Notes under the pieces: generated by a model | Told to the model about the DNA's origin: nothing | The model's input: only the letters and a program-made list of their open reading frames with translations | The model's database searches: none | Origin: Gemmata massiliana | GTDB lineage: Bacteria > Planctomycetota > Planctomycetia > Gemmatales > Gemmataceae | Reading direction: 5' to 3' | DNA length: 64,000 nucleotides | Assembly (NCBI RefSeq): GCF_901538265.1 | Contig: NZ_LR593886.1 | Location: 8,825,738 to 8,889,737 of the forward strand | Position numbers and translations under genes: made by a program | Part shown: positions 17,703 through 27,002 of the stretch, one piece after another | How positions within the stretch are numbered: the first letter of the stretch is position 1 | Layout: each line of letters starts with the position of its first letter

Positions 17703-18716
17703 TCACGCCCCCGGGTAGTCGGCGCCCGGCGCGTAAGCGGGCCAGTGGAACCAAGTGTAGTAATCGCTCCCCTCCACCTTCGCCCCCAGGTACCCCCGTG
17801 CCACGGCCTCGCCCGGCGAGGACAGCCCGAAACAATCGGCTACGATCTCGGCACAGTTGGCCAGTCCCACCCCGGTGCCGCCGCGGGTGATCCCGCCCGC
17901 AAACAACCGCCCGAGGTCGCCCGCCCGCTCGGCCAGAAACGCCACCTGGTCGGGAGCGACGGCGTTCTGCACCACCCACCGGGTGAGCCCGGCCGTTACC
18001 GGGAAGACCCACACGACCACCGCCCCACCGACCGCGAACCGGACCGCGTTGTTGACGTAGTTGTACACCACGCGGTCGATCGAAGACGTCTCCAGGCACC
18101 GCGCCGAGACGGCCCCGGCGAACGAGCACCGCACGCTCACCGAGACCGGACCGCTCGGGCCGCGCGTGGCCATTCCGTCCCACTTGGACGTGAAGTGATC
18201 GATCCCGTGCGCCTTCGTGACCTCGTCCGCGGCCCGCACTTCCGGGTCGATGTCCGGGAGCAGGTTGCGCATGATCTTGGCGTGGTCCCGGGCCGCGTAC
18301 ACGCACTTGAGGACGGTGCCGTGGTCACCGGGCAAAATGTCGAGCAGGTCGGCGGTGCCGAGCAGGACGGTGAGCCCGCCCCCGCGGATGTCGTGGGCCG
18401 CCTTGCGGACCGCCGGGTCGGCCCCGCCCCCCGCGTAAGTCGCCTCACCGAGCGCTCCCGCCTCGGCCAGCAGCGTGCCGCCGCCGACCGCGCGGATGTG
18501 CGCCTCCAGGGCGGGGTAATCGGGCGCGTGTCGCATCGGGTGCCAGAGCCGCGGCAGTCCGGTGACGCCCCGGTAAATGCGCCCGAGGATGTCGCGGTCG
18601 ACGGGCGCGAACCGGGTTAGTGGAACCTCGTAGCCCGCGCCATCGAACCGCTCGGAACGGCGGCTCGGGAGGGCGAGAGGGGCGAGACCATAAAGTGTGT
18701 CGGGGATCGCGCGCAT
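17703..18716 (-). CDS. histidine kinase-like ATPase protein
   Basis: 337 residues from ATG 18716 (MRAIPDTLYGLAPLALPSRR); the frame is open to 18785. Residues about 125-145 (AAHDIRGGGLTVLLGTADLL) resemble a degenerate HisKA helix with its His. An N box (VVYNYVNNAVRFAV) and G box (GGTGVGLANCAEIVADCFG) of a GHKL ATPase follow. There is no membrane segment and no receiver domain. It is probably a cytoplasmic sensor kinase or phosphatase; the substrate is unknown. There is no response regulator next to it. Confidence 0.75.
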   Translation of the reverse strand: MRAIPDTLYGLAPLALPSRRSERFDGAGYEVPLTRFAPVDRDILGRIYRGVTGLPRLWHPMRHAPDYPALEAHIRAVGGGTLLAEAGALGEATYAGGGADPAVRKAAHDIRGGGLTVLLGTADLLDILPGDHGTVLKCVYAARDHAKIMRNLLPDIDPEVRAADEVTKAHGIDHFTSKWDGMATRGPSGPVSVSVRCSFAGAVSARCLETSSIDRVVYNYVNNAVRFAVGGAVVVWVFPVTAGLTRWVVQNAVAPDQVAFLAERAGDLGRLFAGGITRGGTGVGLANCAEIVADCFGLSSPGEAVARGYLGAKVEGSDYYTWFHWPAYAPGADYPGA

Positions 18717-18923
18717 AAGTGACGTGGGTGAAGAGGGGGCGGAGCGGCGACCGAATTGTAGCGCCCGGGCGAGCGACAAATGCAACGGTGGCAGTAATTT
18801 CTTAATGGCTCGCTGGTGTAAAGCAGTGGCGAACGCGAGCGGCGCGGGCCGGTGGCACGAACCGTGCTACCGGAGCCCTACCGGCCCTCCCGACCGGTTA
18901 CATCTTTAATAGCGAGGCTCATC

Positions 18924-19442
18924 ATGGCTAAGGCTGCGGCCTGCAACACGACTGTAGGTGTCTTCTCCACTCGCGATGCCGCCGAACGGGCGATCGACGA
19001 CCTCAAGAGCGCCGGGTACCGCGACGACCAGATCGGGCTGGTCGCGAAAGATTCCAGCGGCAAGACCGTGAGGACCGACGGTTCGGGCGCTCGGGACACG
19101 AACGCGGCCGAGGGCGCCGCGATCGGTGCCGCCGCGGCGGGCGGGGCGATGGCGCTGGGCTCACTGGCGGTGTCGTTCGGGGTGATCCCGGTGATCGGCC
19201 CGGTCCTCGCCGTCGGTCCCCTGGCGGCCGCGCTCATCAGTGCCGGGGCCGGCGCGGCCGCGGGCGGGGTCGCCGGCGCACTCATCGGCTGGGGCATCCC
19301 CGAGGAGGACGCTCGGTACTACGAGGGCGAGGTCCAGGCCGGGAAGTACCTGGTGACGGTCGAGTGCGGCCAGGGCGCCGACGCTCGGGACCTGCTGGGC
19401 CGCCACGGCGGGTACAACCGATCGACCGCGCCAGTAATGTGA
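18924..19442 (+). CDS. YflT-domain general stress protein with glycine-rich membrane segment
   Basis: 172 residues from ATG 18924; the frame is open from 18852. Residues 10-45 (TTVGVFSTRDAAERAIDDLKSAGYRDDQIGLVAKD) match the heat-induced YflT domain pattern. The middle third is glycine/alanine-rich and hydrophobic (EGAAIGAAAAGGAMALGSL to AGGVAGALIGWGIP), like a glycine-zipper membrane segment. It ends with a conserved YYEGEVQAGKYLVTV block. Proteins of this design are stress-induced in many bacteria; the exact function is unknown. Confidence 0.85.
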   Translation: MAKAAACNTTVGVFSTRDAAERAIDDLKSAGYRDDQIGLVAKDSSGKTVRTDGSGARDTNAAEGAAIGAAAAGGAMALGSLAVSFGVIPVIGPVLAVGPLAAALISAGAGAAAGGVAGALIGWGIPEEDARYYEGEVQAGKYLVTVECGQGADARDLLGRHGGYNRSTAPVM

Positions 19443-19466
19443 TTTAGTAGACCGCGCGGCACACGC

Positions 19467-19487
19467 GGGCTGGGGGCACCCCGGCCC
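19467..19487 (+). terminator. possible terminator after YflT gene
   Basis: GGGCTGGGG pairs with CCCCGGCCC (one internal T-G mismatch) around a GCA loop, 25 bases after the stop. The following sequence has only a short T run (CATTTTC), so strength is uncertain. It could also serve the convergent antiporter gene. Confidence 0.4.
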
Positions 19488-19606
19488 GTACTCATTTTCA
19501 AATCGAGTGATCTGGCGCGCGACCGTGGGGCACCTTCAGAACCGGCCCCACGGTTCAAGCCGAACACCGGGGCGCGCCGAGTGCGCCCGTTGGTGGAGCG
19601 CGGCAC

Positions 19607-20908
19607 TCAGCGGACGCGCGTCCGCCCGTACAGGTTCATGAGCGGTGTGACCGAGATGCCGTGGAGAACGATCGACGCCGCCACCGTCGTCAGCGTCAGC
19701 CGCGTGAGCTCGTCCGCTAGCGGTTTCGGTACGCCGTGTACGAGAGCAAACGCCAGGTAGTACACCGACCCGGCCCCGCGCACGCCGAACCACCCGACCA
19801 GCGCGCGCTGGGGGCCCCTGAGTCGCGCCCCGACGAGCCCGGCCCATGTCGCCAGGGGGCGGATCACGAGGAACAACAGTGCCACGAACCACCAGCCGGT
19901 AGCAGAAAACGTGGCGCCCGACAAGAGGCTACCCAAAACGAGCACAACGGCCACCTCGCCGATCCGCTCGATGTGCTCGTTGAACCGTAACACCTGCCGG
20001 GTCATGTGGGCCGGGGCGGTTCGCGGGTCGGTGGCCAGCTCCTCTTCGTCGACCTCCTTCCGCCGCTCGCGCAGCTCCTCCCGCGACACGCCCCCGTTCG
20101 CCCGCATCTCCACCCGCCGCAGCGCCACCCCGGCGGCGAACACGGCCAGGAACCCGTACCCGTGGACCAGGTCCGCGAGGCCGAACGACAGGGCGATCAG
20201 CCCGAGCGCGAGGAAATCGTCCAGCCCGACAGCCTCCCGGTGGTGGCGGCGCAGGTGTAGCACGAGTTTGCCGGCGCCGGTCCCGAGCGCCCACCCGACC
20301 GCGGAACCCGCCGCGACGCCCCAGACCACGTCCACCGCCAGCCACCTCCACCACCCCGCGCCGGGGTCGTGCACCCCGAGCAGCCCGAGCCCGAGCAGGA
20401 CGAACGGGAACGCGGTGCCGTCGTTCATCCCGGCCTCGCCGGTGAGCGAGAACCGGACCCGGTCGTCGTCCCAGGCGTCGGTCACCTGCACGTCGGACGC
20501 GAGCACCGGGTCGGTCGGGGAGATGATCGCCCCGAGCAGGACCGCGGCCCCGACCGGTAGGCCCAGCAGGTACACCCCGACGAGCGCGACGAGGGTGACG
20601 GTCGCTGTCATGGACAGGACGGCCAGTCGCAACGGGAGCAGCCACCTCCGGTCACCGGGCGGGACACGGAGCTTGAGCCCGGCGGTGAACAGGGAGACGA
20701 GAACGGCGACCCCGGCGAGTCGCTCGACCGCGACCGCGCCGGCGGGGAACCGCAGGTCGAGCATACCCGCGCCGGCCGGGCCGATGGCGCACCCGGCGCC
20801 CAGGTAAAACATGGCGGCGGACAGCGGGGCGCGCTTGAGTACCGACCCGGCGAGCGCCATCGCGGTGAGCAGCAGCCCGATCACGAGGAACCACGCGGTG
20901 TCGTCCAT
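19607..20908 (-). CDS. cation:proton antiporter, CPA1/NhaP type
   Basis: 433 residues from ATG 20908 (MDDTAWFLVIGLLL); the frame extends upstream to 20986. About 11-12 hydrophobic helices are visible. The ion-site motif GAIISPTDPVLASDVQ and the later GEAGMNDGTAFPFVLL are hallmarks of CPA1 Na+/H+ antiporters. A charged cytoplasmic loop (RRKEVDEEELATD) separates the two halves. It would exchange Na+ or K+ for protons across the inner membrane in pH or salt homeostasis. It is convergent with the YflT gene and has no regulator beside it. Confidence 0.9.
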   Translation of the reverse strand: MDDTAWFLVIGLLLTAMALAGSVLKRAPLSAAMFYLGAGCAIGPAGAGMLDLRFPAGAVAVERLAGVAVLVSLFTAGLKLRVPPGDRRWLLPLRLAVLSMTATVTLVALVGVYLLGLPVGAAVLLGAIISPTDPVLASDVQVTDAWDDDRVRFSLTGEAGMNDGTAFPFVLLGLGLLGVHDPGAGWWRWLAVDVVWGVAAGSAVGWALGTGAGKLVLHLRRHHREAVGLDDFLALGLIALSFGLADLVHGYGFLAVFAAGVALRRVEMRANGGVSREELRERRKEVDEEELATDPRTAPAHMTRQVLRFNEHIERIGEVAVVLVLGSLLSGATFSATGWWFVALLFLVIRPLATWAGLVGARLRGPQRALVGWFGVRGAGSVYYLAFALVHGVPKPLADELTRLTLTTVAASIVLHGISVTPLMNLYGRTRVR

Positions 20909-21145
20909 CTCCGGCCTTTTCACTCGAACCGCCCACGGCGCGGGTAGACGCACTTGCAAACGCCGCGCCGCCGGGCAGCGTGCCACCGCGCCACGAATCG
21001 GTTCCCCGTATGAGGGAGCTTTAACACACGCCGCCCGTGGCGCGGCGCTCTACAACGTCCTGACCTGCCAGCGCTCGCGCTGGCGCACCTCCCGGGGCCG
21101 AACCGGTCGGCGCCGCTGGCGAATCCGGAGCGGAGGACCGCGCCC

Positions 21146-22011
21146 GTGTTCGACCCACCCGAGCCCTTGCGCGCCCTCACCGACGCGCTCGCGCGCGCCC
21201 GTACCGTCGAGGAGGTCGCCGACGCCCTCGTCCGAACGGGACAGCCGGCGATCGGGGCGTGCGTGACCGTGCTCGCACTACTGAGCGACGACGGGACCGA
21301 ATTCTTCTGCCCCCGGATCGCGGGCTACCCGGACCGCGTCGCGGACGAGTGGCGGCGGTTCCCTTCGGCCGCCCCAATGCCGATCTCAGAGGCGGTGCGG
21401 GAGGGCCCGTGCTGCTGGGGTCCCTCGAACGGCGCCGGGCGTATTACCCGCCCGGCACCGCCGTCCCGGTTCCGGTGGGGCGCGCGCTGGCCGCGATCCC
21501 GTTCCGGCGGGCGGACGTGGCCGGCGGGCTGGGGTTCACGTTCCCCGACGACCGGGCCTTCGGGCGCGACGAGCTGGTCTTACTCAGCGGCACCGCGGAA
21601 CTGTGCGCGGCCGCCCTCGGCCGGGTGCGGCGCGGCGGACTGGGGTGTGACGTGTTACTGGTCGACGACGAGCCGGCGGTCCGCGCGATGTTGAATTTCG
21701 TCTTGCGCCTCCACGCGTTCACCGTGCGGGTGGCGGCGAGCGGAGAAGAGGCACTGGAGCTGTACCGCGCCCACCGGGGCACGGTGGAGGTGGTGCTACT
21801 CGACGTGCAGATGCCGGGACTGGACGGGGCACAGACGCTGGCCGCGATCCGCGCAACCGACCCGGGCGCGAGGTGCGTGTTCATGAGCGGCCACACCGGC
21901 CGGTACTCGCACGCCGACCTCCTCGCCCTGGGCGCCGAGCGGGTGCTGCAGAAGCTGTTCTCCTCGCTCGACCAGTTGATCGGGGTGCTCGGCGAAGTGG
22001 CCCGGCGATAG
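21146..22011 (+). pseudogene. GAF-like sensor fused to receiver domain, frameshifted
   Basis: GTG 21146 opens a GAF-like domain (MFDPPEPLRALTDALARART to ISEAVREG). Near 21410 the frame breaks: the next piece (PVLLGSLERRRAYYPPGTAVPVPVG) continues one frame over to a full receiver domain ending at 22011. That receiver keeps LLVDDEPAVR, the Asp in VVLLDVQMPGLDG, the SGH site and the Lys in VLQKLF. One missing base near 21410 (GAGGGCCCG) accounts for it. Either a recent mutation or a sequencing error. An intact protein would be about 289 residues. Confidence 0.75.
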
Positions 22012-22044
22012 GTCCGCTCTCACGCCGCGCGGAGCGGGTGCACA

Positions 22045-22080
22045 GTCAGAAATAAAGAGGCCCGGTGGGCCAGGGCCTCT
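22045..22080 (-). terminator. intrinsic terminator for the DUF892 gene
   Basis: AGAGGCCC (22056-22063) pairs with GGGCCTCT (22073-22080). Read on the minus strand it is followed by TTTATTTCT, a fair T-tract. It lies just past the stop of the minus-strand gene and may also stop the convergent GAF-REC gene. Confidence 0.75.
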
Positions 22081-22103
22081 GGCGTTTCGTTTCCGCAACG
22101 TGG

Positions 22104-22667
22104 TCACTTTTTCCGCCCCGTCTTGGGCTCGGCCCTTCCGTTGCTCGGTGCGGCCTCCTCCCCTTCTTCCTCACCGCCGTCCTCGGCTCCGACGTTGATG
22201 ACGGTCTCGGCCAGTTCGGTCAACTTCTTGTCGGCCCCGCCCTCCTCGTCGAGTGTTTCCTGCAACAGGGCCGCGGCCCCCTCGTAACCCAGGAGGTTGG
22301 CGAACGTGCGGACGCACCCGTACCCGGCCATCTCGTAGTGCTCGACCCGCTGGGCGGCCGCGATGAGGGCCGCATCAACGACCGCCGGTGCGCCGTCCTC
22401 TTGCATGATCTCCTTGCCCTCTTCGATCAACCCTTCCATCGCCTTGCACTTCTTTCCCTTCGGGCTGACCTCGAGTTCTTCAAAGATCTGGTCGAGCCGT
22501 TCGACCTATTTTTGGGTAACCGTGAGGTGCTCGGTGAGCGCCGCCTTCAGTTCGGCCGAGGAGGCCGCCTTGGCCATCCGCGGCAGTGCTTTCAGGAGTT
22601 GGTTTTCCGCGTTGTACAGGTCCTTGAGTTCGTCCACGTACAGGTCGTGCAAGGAGTCGAGTGACAT
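22104..22667 (-). pseudogene. DUF892 ferritin-like protein (YciE/YciF type) with in-frame amber codon
   Basis: From ATG 22667 the frame reads MSLDSLHDLYVDELKDLYNA, the typical start of DUF892 proteins, and runs to a TAG at 22506-22508. It then continues in the same frame with VERLDQIFEELEVSPKGKKC and the second four-helix half, ending at 22104. Homologous positions usually carry Q or H, and a single C-to-T change (CAG to TAG) would explain the stop. Intact length would be about 187 residues. These di-iron ferritin-like proteins are stress-induced. It is either a recent nonsense mutation or an amber read-through. Confidence 0.85.
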
Positions 22668-22741
22668 ATCGGTGGTTCGGTGCGGGACAATGGAATGGGG
22701 CGCGCCCGGCAGGATCAGCAACTCGTGAGCCGTACGAGCCG

Positions 22742-23344
22742 CTACCCGGTCGCGAGCGCCCGGAAGTCGATTTCGGTGGCGCCGGGCGTACCGGCCTTGA
22801 GAACGCGCCGCATCAGCGCGAGGGCCGAATCCCGGTCCGCCGCCTCGTTCGATGCCACCCCGTCCGAGGGTACCACGACCCGCAGGTCGCGCATGTACGC
22901 GTCGTTGGCGGTGAACAGCACACACATGTCGGCAGCGAACCCGCCGATCACGAGCGCTCGGGTTCCCAGGTACCGCAGGAGCGTGTCCAGAGTGGTGGAG
23001 AAAAACGCCGAGTGCTTCGGCTTCAGTACGAAGTAGTCGCCCCCGTCGGGGCGGAGCCGCTCGACCAGTTCCCGGCCCTTGCAGCCCGGTTCCCGGCACC
23101 GTTCCACGACCGCGTTCAGGTCCGATCGCCAGCGACCGAAGTTGTCGTTGGCATAGACAACGGGGACGTTCGCCTCCCGCGCCCGGGCCTTGAGCCCGGC
23201 CAGCCGCTCCGCGGCGGGCGCCGCGTGGCGGAGCAGCCGGTCCGCTTCCGGGAAGTCGAACGGGTTGATCACGTCCACGAGCAGGAGCGCGACCGGGCAC
23301 TCGTCCGGCGCGCTGCCGTGAAGGGTTCCACTGGCTCCGGACAT
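22742..23344 (-). CDS. isochorismatase-family cysteine hydrolase
   Basis: 200 residues from ATG 23344. The catalytic triad of the cysteine hydrolase superfamily can be read: Asp in ALLLVDVINPFDF, Lys in YFVLKPKHSAFF, and Cys in VIGGFAADMCVLFTA. Length is normal. Members hydrolyse isochorismate, nicotinamide or similar amides; the substrate cannot be told from sequence alone. It lies 15 bases after the DUF2231 gene and 74 before the DUF892 gene on the same strand, probably one operon. A decayed relative is at 48.5 kb. Confidence 0.88.
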   Translation of the reverse strand: MSGASGTLHGSAPDECPVALLLVDVINPFDFPEADRLLRHAAPAAERLAGLKARAREANVPVVYANDNFGRWRSDLNAVVERCREPGCKGRELVERLRPDGGDYFVLKPKHSAFFSTTLDTLLRYLGTRALVIGGFAADMCVLFTANDAYMRDLRVVVPSDGVASNEAADRDSALALMRRVLKAGTPGATEIDFRALATG

Positions 23345-23359
23345 GAAGTGCTCCCCCGG

Positions 23360-23866
23360 TCACGCTACCGGGCCGGCGGGGCGCCCGGACAGCGAGCTCG
23401 GGGCGTCCGGATGGGCGCCCGGGGCGACCCCGATACCCAGCCGCTCGATCAGTTCGCCGCCGAGCCACGCCGTCACCCCGCCGAGTAAGAGCCCGAGGAG
23501 CGCCAGCAAGAGGGCCAGGTCCGGGGGGTTGGGAACGTCCGGACGGCGGAAGTACCAGCTCGCCCCGAACAGACCCAGGACACCGATGCCGTTGCCCAGC
23601 CCGTGGGCGAGACCGATCCTTTTGGCGCGGGTACCCGGCGGGATGGTGAACCAGTCGACCCACCCGGGTACCGCGGCGACCAGCCCGCCGATCAAACCGG
23701 CCACGATCATCCAGTAGGCCACTACCGCCCACTGCGGGTCGCGGCCCCCGAAGTAGAACACACCGTCGAAGGCGACCGCGCCGACGAACGTGCCGAGCGG
23801 GACGACGATCAGCATCGGGTGCATCGCGTGGCCGAGCACCTTCGCCCGACTTTCGACCGTTGCCAT
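23360..23866 (-). CDS. DUF2231 membrane protein
   Basis: 168 residues from ATG 23866. It begins MATVESRAKVLGHAMHPMLIV, with the HxxHPMLIV motif typical of DUF2231 proteins, and has four hydrophobic helices (VVPLGTFVGAVAFDGV, AVVAYWMIVAGLIGGL, HGLGNGIGVLGLFG, LALLLALLGLLLGG). The function of the family is unknown; a conserved His pair suggests heme or metal binding. It sits 35 bases after the alcohol dehydrogenase stop, so it is likely co-transcribed. Confidence 0.82.
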   Translation of the reverse strand: MATVESRAKVLGHAMHPMLIVVPLGTFVGAVAFDGVFYFGGRDPQWAVVAYWMIVAGLIGGLVAAVPGWVDWFTIPPGTRAKRIGLAHGLGNGIGVLGLFGASWYFRRPDVPNPPDLALLLALLGLLLGGVTAWLGGELIERLGIGVAPGAHPDAPSSLSGRPAGPVA

Positions 23867-23901
23867 AACGATTCTCACGGCGGTTGCGGCGCGACACCGG
23901 T

Positions 23902-25083
23902 TCAGGGCTTGAGGACGACCTTGATGCACCCGTCCCGTTTGTCGCGGAACGTCTCGTAGGCGGCCGGGCCGTCTTCCAGTTTGAGCGTGTGGGTGATGAC
24001 GAACGACGGGTCGATCTCGCGGGCCCGGATCTTCTCCAGGAGCGGCTTCATGTACTTCTGCGTGTGGGTCTGGCCGGTCTTCATGGTCAGCCCCTTGTTC
24101 ATGAACGCCCCGAACGGGATCTTGTCCGGGAACCCGACGTACACCCCGGGCACCGAGACCGTGCCCGCCTTGCGACAGCACATGATCGCCTCGCGGAGCG
24201 CGTGCGCCCGGTCCGTGCCCGCGCCGACCAGGGTCTTGGCCTTATCGAGGAGCGCGTCGGTGTACCCCGCGTAGTGGGCCTCGCACCCGACCGCCTCGAT
24301 GCACCGGTCCGGGCCGCGCCCCCGGGTCATCTCCTGGAGCCGGTCGTAGACGGTCACCTCGTCGAAATTGATGACCTCGGCCCCTCCGTCCCGGGCCATC
24401 TTGAGGCGCTCGGGTACCCGGTCGATGGCGATCACCCGACCGGCCCCGAGCATCCACGCGCTGCGGATACAGAACTGCCCGACCGGGCCGCACCCCCACA
24501 CCGCGACCGTGTCGCCCGGCTCGATCTGCGCGTTCTCGGCCGCCATGTACCCGGTGGGGAAGATGTCGGAAAGGAACACCACCTGCTCGTCCGGCATGCC
24601 GTCGGGGATCTTGAGCGCGTTGGCGCCCGCTTTCACCACTCTGAGGAACCCCGCCTGCCCGCCCGGGTACCCACCGGTCAGGTGCGAGTACCCGTACAGC
24701 CCGGCCGGGGCGTGTCCCATCGCCTCCGCCGCGAGCCCGGCGTTCGGGTTCGTGGTGTCGCAACACGAGTAGAACTGCTTCTGACAGAACCAGCACTCGC
24801 CGCACGCGATGTCGAACGGGACGACGATCCGGTCGCCCTTCTTGAACTCGGTCACCGAGCGCCCCACTTCGACGACCTCGCCCATCGGTTCGTGGCCCAA
24901 GATGTCGCCCGCCCGCATGGTCGGCATGTAGTGGTCGTACAGGTGCAGGTCCGAGCCGCAGATACACGTCGACGTAACCTTGATGATCACGTCGGTCGGT
25001 TCCTGGATCTTCGGGTCCGGGGCGGTGTCGCACCGGACGTCACCCTTACCGTGCCAGACGATCGCCTTCATGAAATTGTCCAA
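23902..25083 (-). CDS. zinc-dependent alcohol/formaldehyde dehydrogenase
   Basis: 393 residues from ATG 25083 ([10 protein letters not shown]); a second ATG four codons later is possible. It is a medium-chain dehydrogenase/reductase: catalytic zinc ligands in [10 protein letters not shown] and [12 protein letters not shown], structural-zinc cysteine cluster [15 protein letters not shown], and Rossmann motif [14 protein letters not shown]. The long insert and C-terminal [16 protein letters not shown] block resemble the glutathione-independent formaldehyde dehydrogenase subgroup. The cofactor is probably NAD. It heads a likely operon with DUF2231, isochorismatase and DUF892 genes. Confidence 0.9.
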   Translation of the reverse strand: MDNFMKAIVWHGKGDVRCDTAPDPKIQEPTDVIIKVTSTCICGSDLHLYDHYMPTMRAGDILGHEPMGEVVEVGRSVTEFKKGDRIVVPFDIACGECWFCQKQFYSCCDTTNPNAGLAAEAMGHAPAGLYGYSHLTGGYPGGQAGFLRVVKAGANALKIPDGMPDEQVVFLSDIFPTGYMAAENAQIEPGDTVAVWGCGPVGQFCIRSAWMLGAGRVIAIDRVPERLKMARDGGAEVINFDEVTVYDRLQEMTRGRGPDRCIEAVGCEAHYAGYTDALLDKAKTLVGAGTDRAHALREAIMCCRKAGTVSVPGVYVGFPDKIPFGAFMNKGLTMKTGQTHTQKYMKPLLEKIRAREIDPSFVITHTLKLEDGPAAYETFRDKRDGCIKVVLKP

Positions 25084-25997
25084 TGGGATAAGTGGTGCCC
25101 ACCAGTTCGAAGAGTTCGGCCCCGGGTCGCGATCCCGGCGAGCGGGTTGCGGTGCAGGGGGGCGAGCCGGCGCGTGCCGAGTGACCGGAACGTGTTACTC
25201 CCCGGCCGGGTGTTTTGCCTACCTTCCGCTTTCGTGCTTCTTGATCGGAGAGCGGGGCTTCGAAAGGCGCCGCTCGCACACCAGCCGGTTCACGCGTACG
25301 GCAATCGAAAACTCCGGAGCGCGGTTCGGCTCGAAAGTGGAACATTCAATCCCGATCAGATTCACTAAGCAGTTTGCGAGCCGACAATGGGTTCCAATCC
25401 CGGATCGCGGGTAATCCCGACAGGTAAACCGGCCCGGTGACTGAATTGGTCCGAAGCCTAGCGGGAACCGTTTGCAGGGGCACGCGCCCCTTCGAAGAGA
25501 CGTGGTAAAGGGACGGACCGCGCGTCGACCAACGCTAACGGCCGTGCTACGGCAGAGTAACCGTGGCTCCCCAAGGTTCCCTTCCCGATAGTGTGCCCCC
25601 GGCGGGTAGGACCTCTCGGCGATCGCTCCAATCTGAGCCCTCCGCGGCTCGAATCGTTCCGGGAACGGGGCCACGCCTCGAAAGGAGGCGGTGGTCCGGT
25701 CGGTGCGCCGGGGCGAGGCGATTTGTCGAGCCGTGCTCACAAAGAGCAGCTCCCGGTTCCGGGAGAACAGATCTTCCACAGACACGGGAACTTCACTTCC
25801 ATGTCGGGGCACGCGACTGCCGTACGGTACCGTACCAGCGGCCACTCGCCGCGCCTCTCTTACGCGCCACCGGGGTCCGATGTCGGGAATACCCCGCCGT
25901 GCCGCGAGTGGGGTTCTCGGGTCACGGGTTCACACAATTGGTCCGGGCGTTGCTGTGCGCACTGACCCGTTCGGAGCGGGTTTGTGGAGCCACGAGC
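25084..25997. other. 914-nt region without a supported gene
   Basis: Open frames on both strands here have arginine/proline-rich shadow compositions and no recognisable motif. It separates two divergent transcription units, so it should hold both promoters. The only structure I noted is a 14-bp palindrome GTACGGTACCGTAC at 25822-25835; a similar GGTACGG/CCGTACC stem follows the Crp/Fnr gene at 15.47 kb. Confidence 0.5.
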
Positions 25998-26954
25998 ATG
26001 AAAACGGTCGGCTGGCACGCGTCGCACGAGCTGTACCCGCCCGGCAAGTTGATCCGGCTCGCCCGGCGCGCCGAGGGCGCCGGGTTCCGGGCGGCGATGT
26101 GCTCGGACCATTTTCACCCGTGGACGCCGCAACAGGGCGAGAGCGGCTTCGCCTTCTCCTGGCTCGGGGCCGCGCTCCAGGCCACCCGCCTCCCGTTCGG
26201 GAGCGTGTGCTGCCCGTTCGGGCGGTACCACCCCGCGGTCGTGGCCCAAGCGGCGGGCACGCTCGCCGAGATGTACCCGGGGCGCTACTGGCTGGCACTC
26301 GGCACCGGGCAGGCCCTCAACGAGTCGATCACCGGGGGCGCGTGGCCCGCGAAGCCGGAGCGCCGGGCGTACCTGCGAGAGGCGGTGGACGTGATCCGCG
26401 CGTTGTGGTCCGGGGAGACGGTCACGCACCGCGGCCTCGTCCGGGTCGAGGGCGCCAGGTTGTACACGCGCCCGGCGGCGCCCCCGCTCCTGTTCGGGGC
26501 GGCCCTCACCGCCGAAACGGCCGAGTGGGTCGGCTCCTGGGCGGACGGGCTCCTCACCGTCGGACACGAGCCGGACCGGCGGCGCGCGGTGGTCGACGCG
26601 TTCCACCGCGGCGGGGGAGAGGGCAAGCCGATGGCGCTCCAAGCCGCCGTCGGGTACGCGCCCGACGAGGGCGAGGCGTGGGGCGACGCGCGCGCCCGGT
26701 GGCCGGTCGCCGGACTGGGCCAGGACCTGCTCCAGGACTGCCCCGCGCCCGAGCGGATCGCCGCCGCGGCCGCGGCCGTACGGGCCGAGGATCTGAGGGG
26801 GAAACTGCGCGTGTCGTCCGACCCGGGCCGCCACGTCGATTGGATCCGGGGCGATTTCGCGGCCGGGTTCGGGGCCGTTTACCTGCACTTCATCGGTCGC
26901 GGCCCCGACCGGTTCATCGACGCGTTCGCCGAGAAAGTGCTCCCCGCCTGCTGA
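25998..26954 (+). CDS. LLM-class flavin-dependent oxidoreductase (non-F420 type)
   Basis: 318 residues from ATG 25998 (MKTVGWHASHELYPPGKLI); longer upstream frames are unsupported. It follows the luciferase-like monooxygenase fold: EGAGFRAAMCSDHFHPWTPQ, the GRYHPAVVAQAAGTLAEMYPGR block and GTGQALNE. The opening motif matches the subfamily described as probable non-F420 flavinoid oxidoreductases (TIGR03885). Substrate unknown. It is 48 bases upstream of treZ on the same strand and may share its transcript. Confidence 0.85.
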   Translation: MKTVGWHASHELYPPGKLIRLARRAEGAGFRAAMCSDHFHPWTPQQGESGFAFSWLGAALQATRLPFGSVCCPFGRYHPAVVAQAAGTLAEMYPGRYWLALGTGQALNESITGGAWPAKPERRAYLREAVDVIRALWSGETVTHRGLVRVEGARLYTRPAAPPLLFGAALTAETAEWVGSWADGLLTVGHEPDRRRAVVDAFHRGGGEGKPMALQAAVGYAPDEGEAWGDARARWPVAGLGQDLLQDCPAPERIAAAAAAVRAEDLRGKLRVSSDPGRHVDWIRGDFAAGFGAVYLHFIGRGPDRFIDAFAEKVLPAC

Positions 26955-27002
26955 GCGGGCCGCCCGTGGAACGGGCGCCCATTTAATTCAAGAGAAGTGA
27001 CC

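Noticed and set aside
25219-25845. 208-residue minus-strand frame in the 25 kb gap
   Set aside because: Composition and lack of motifs are those of non-coding DNA; no matching neighbour or start signal.
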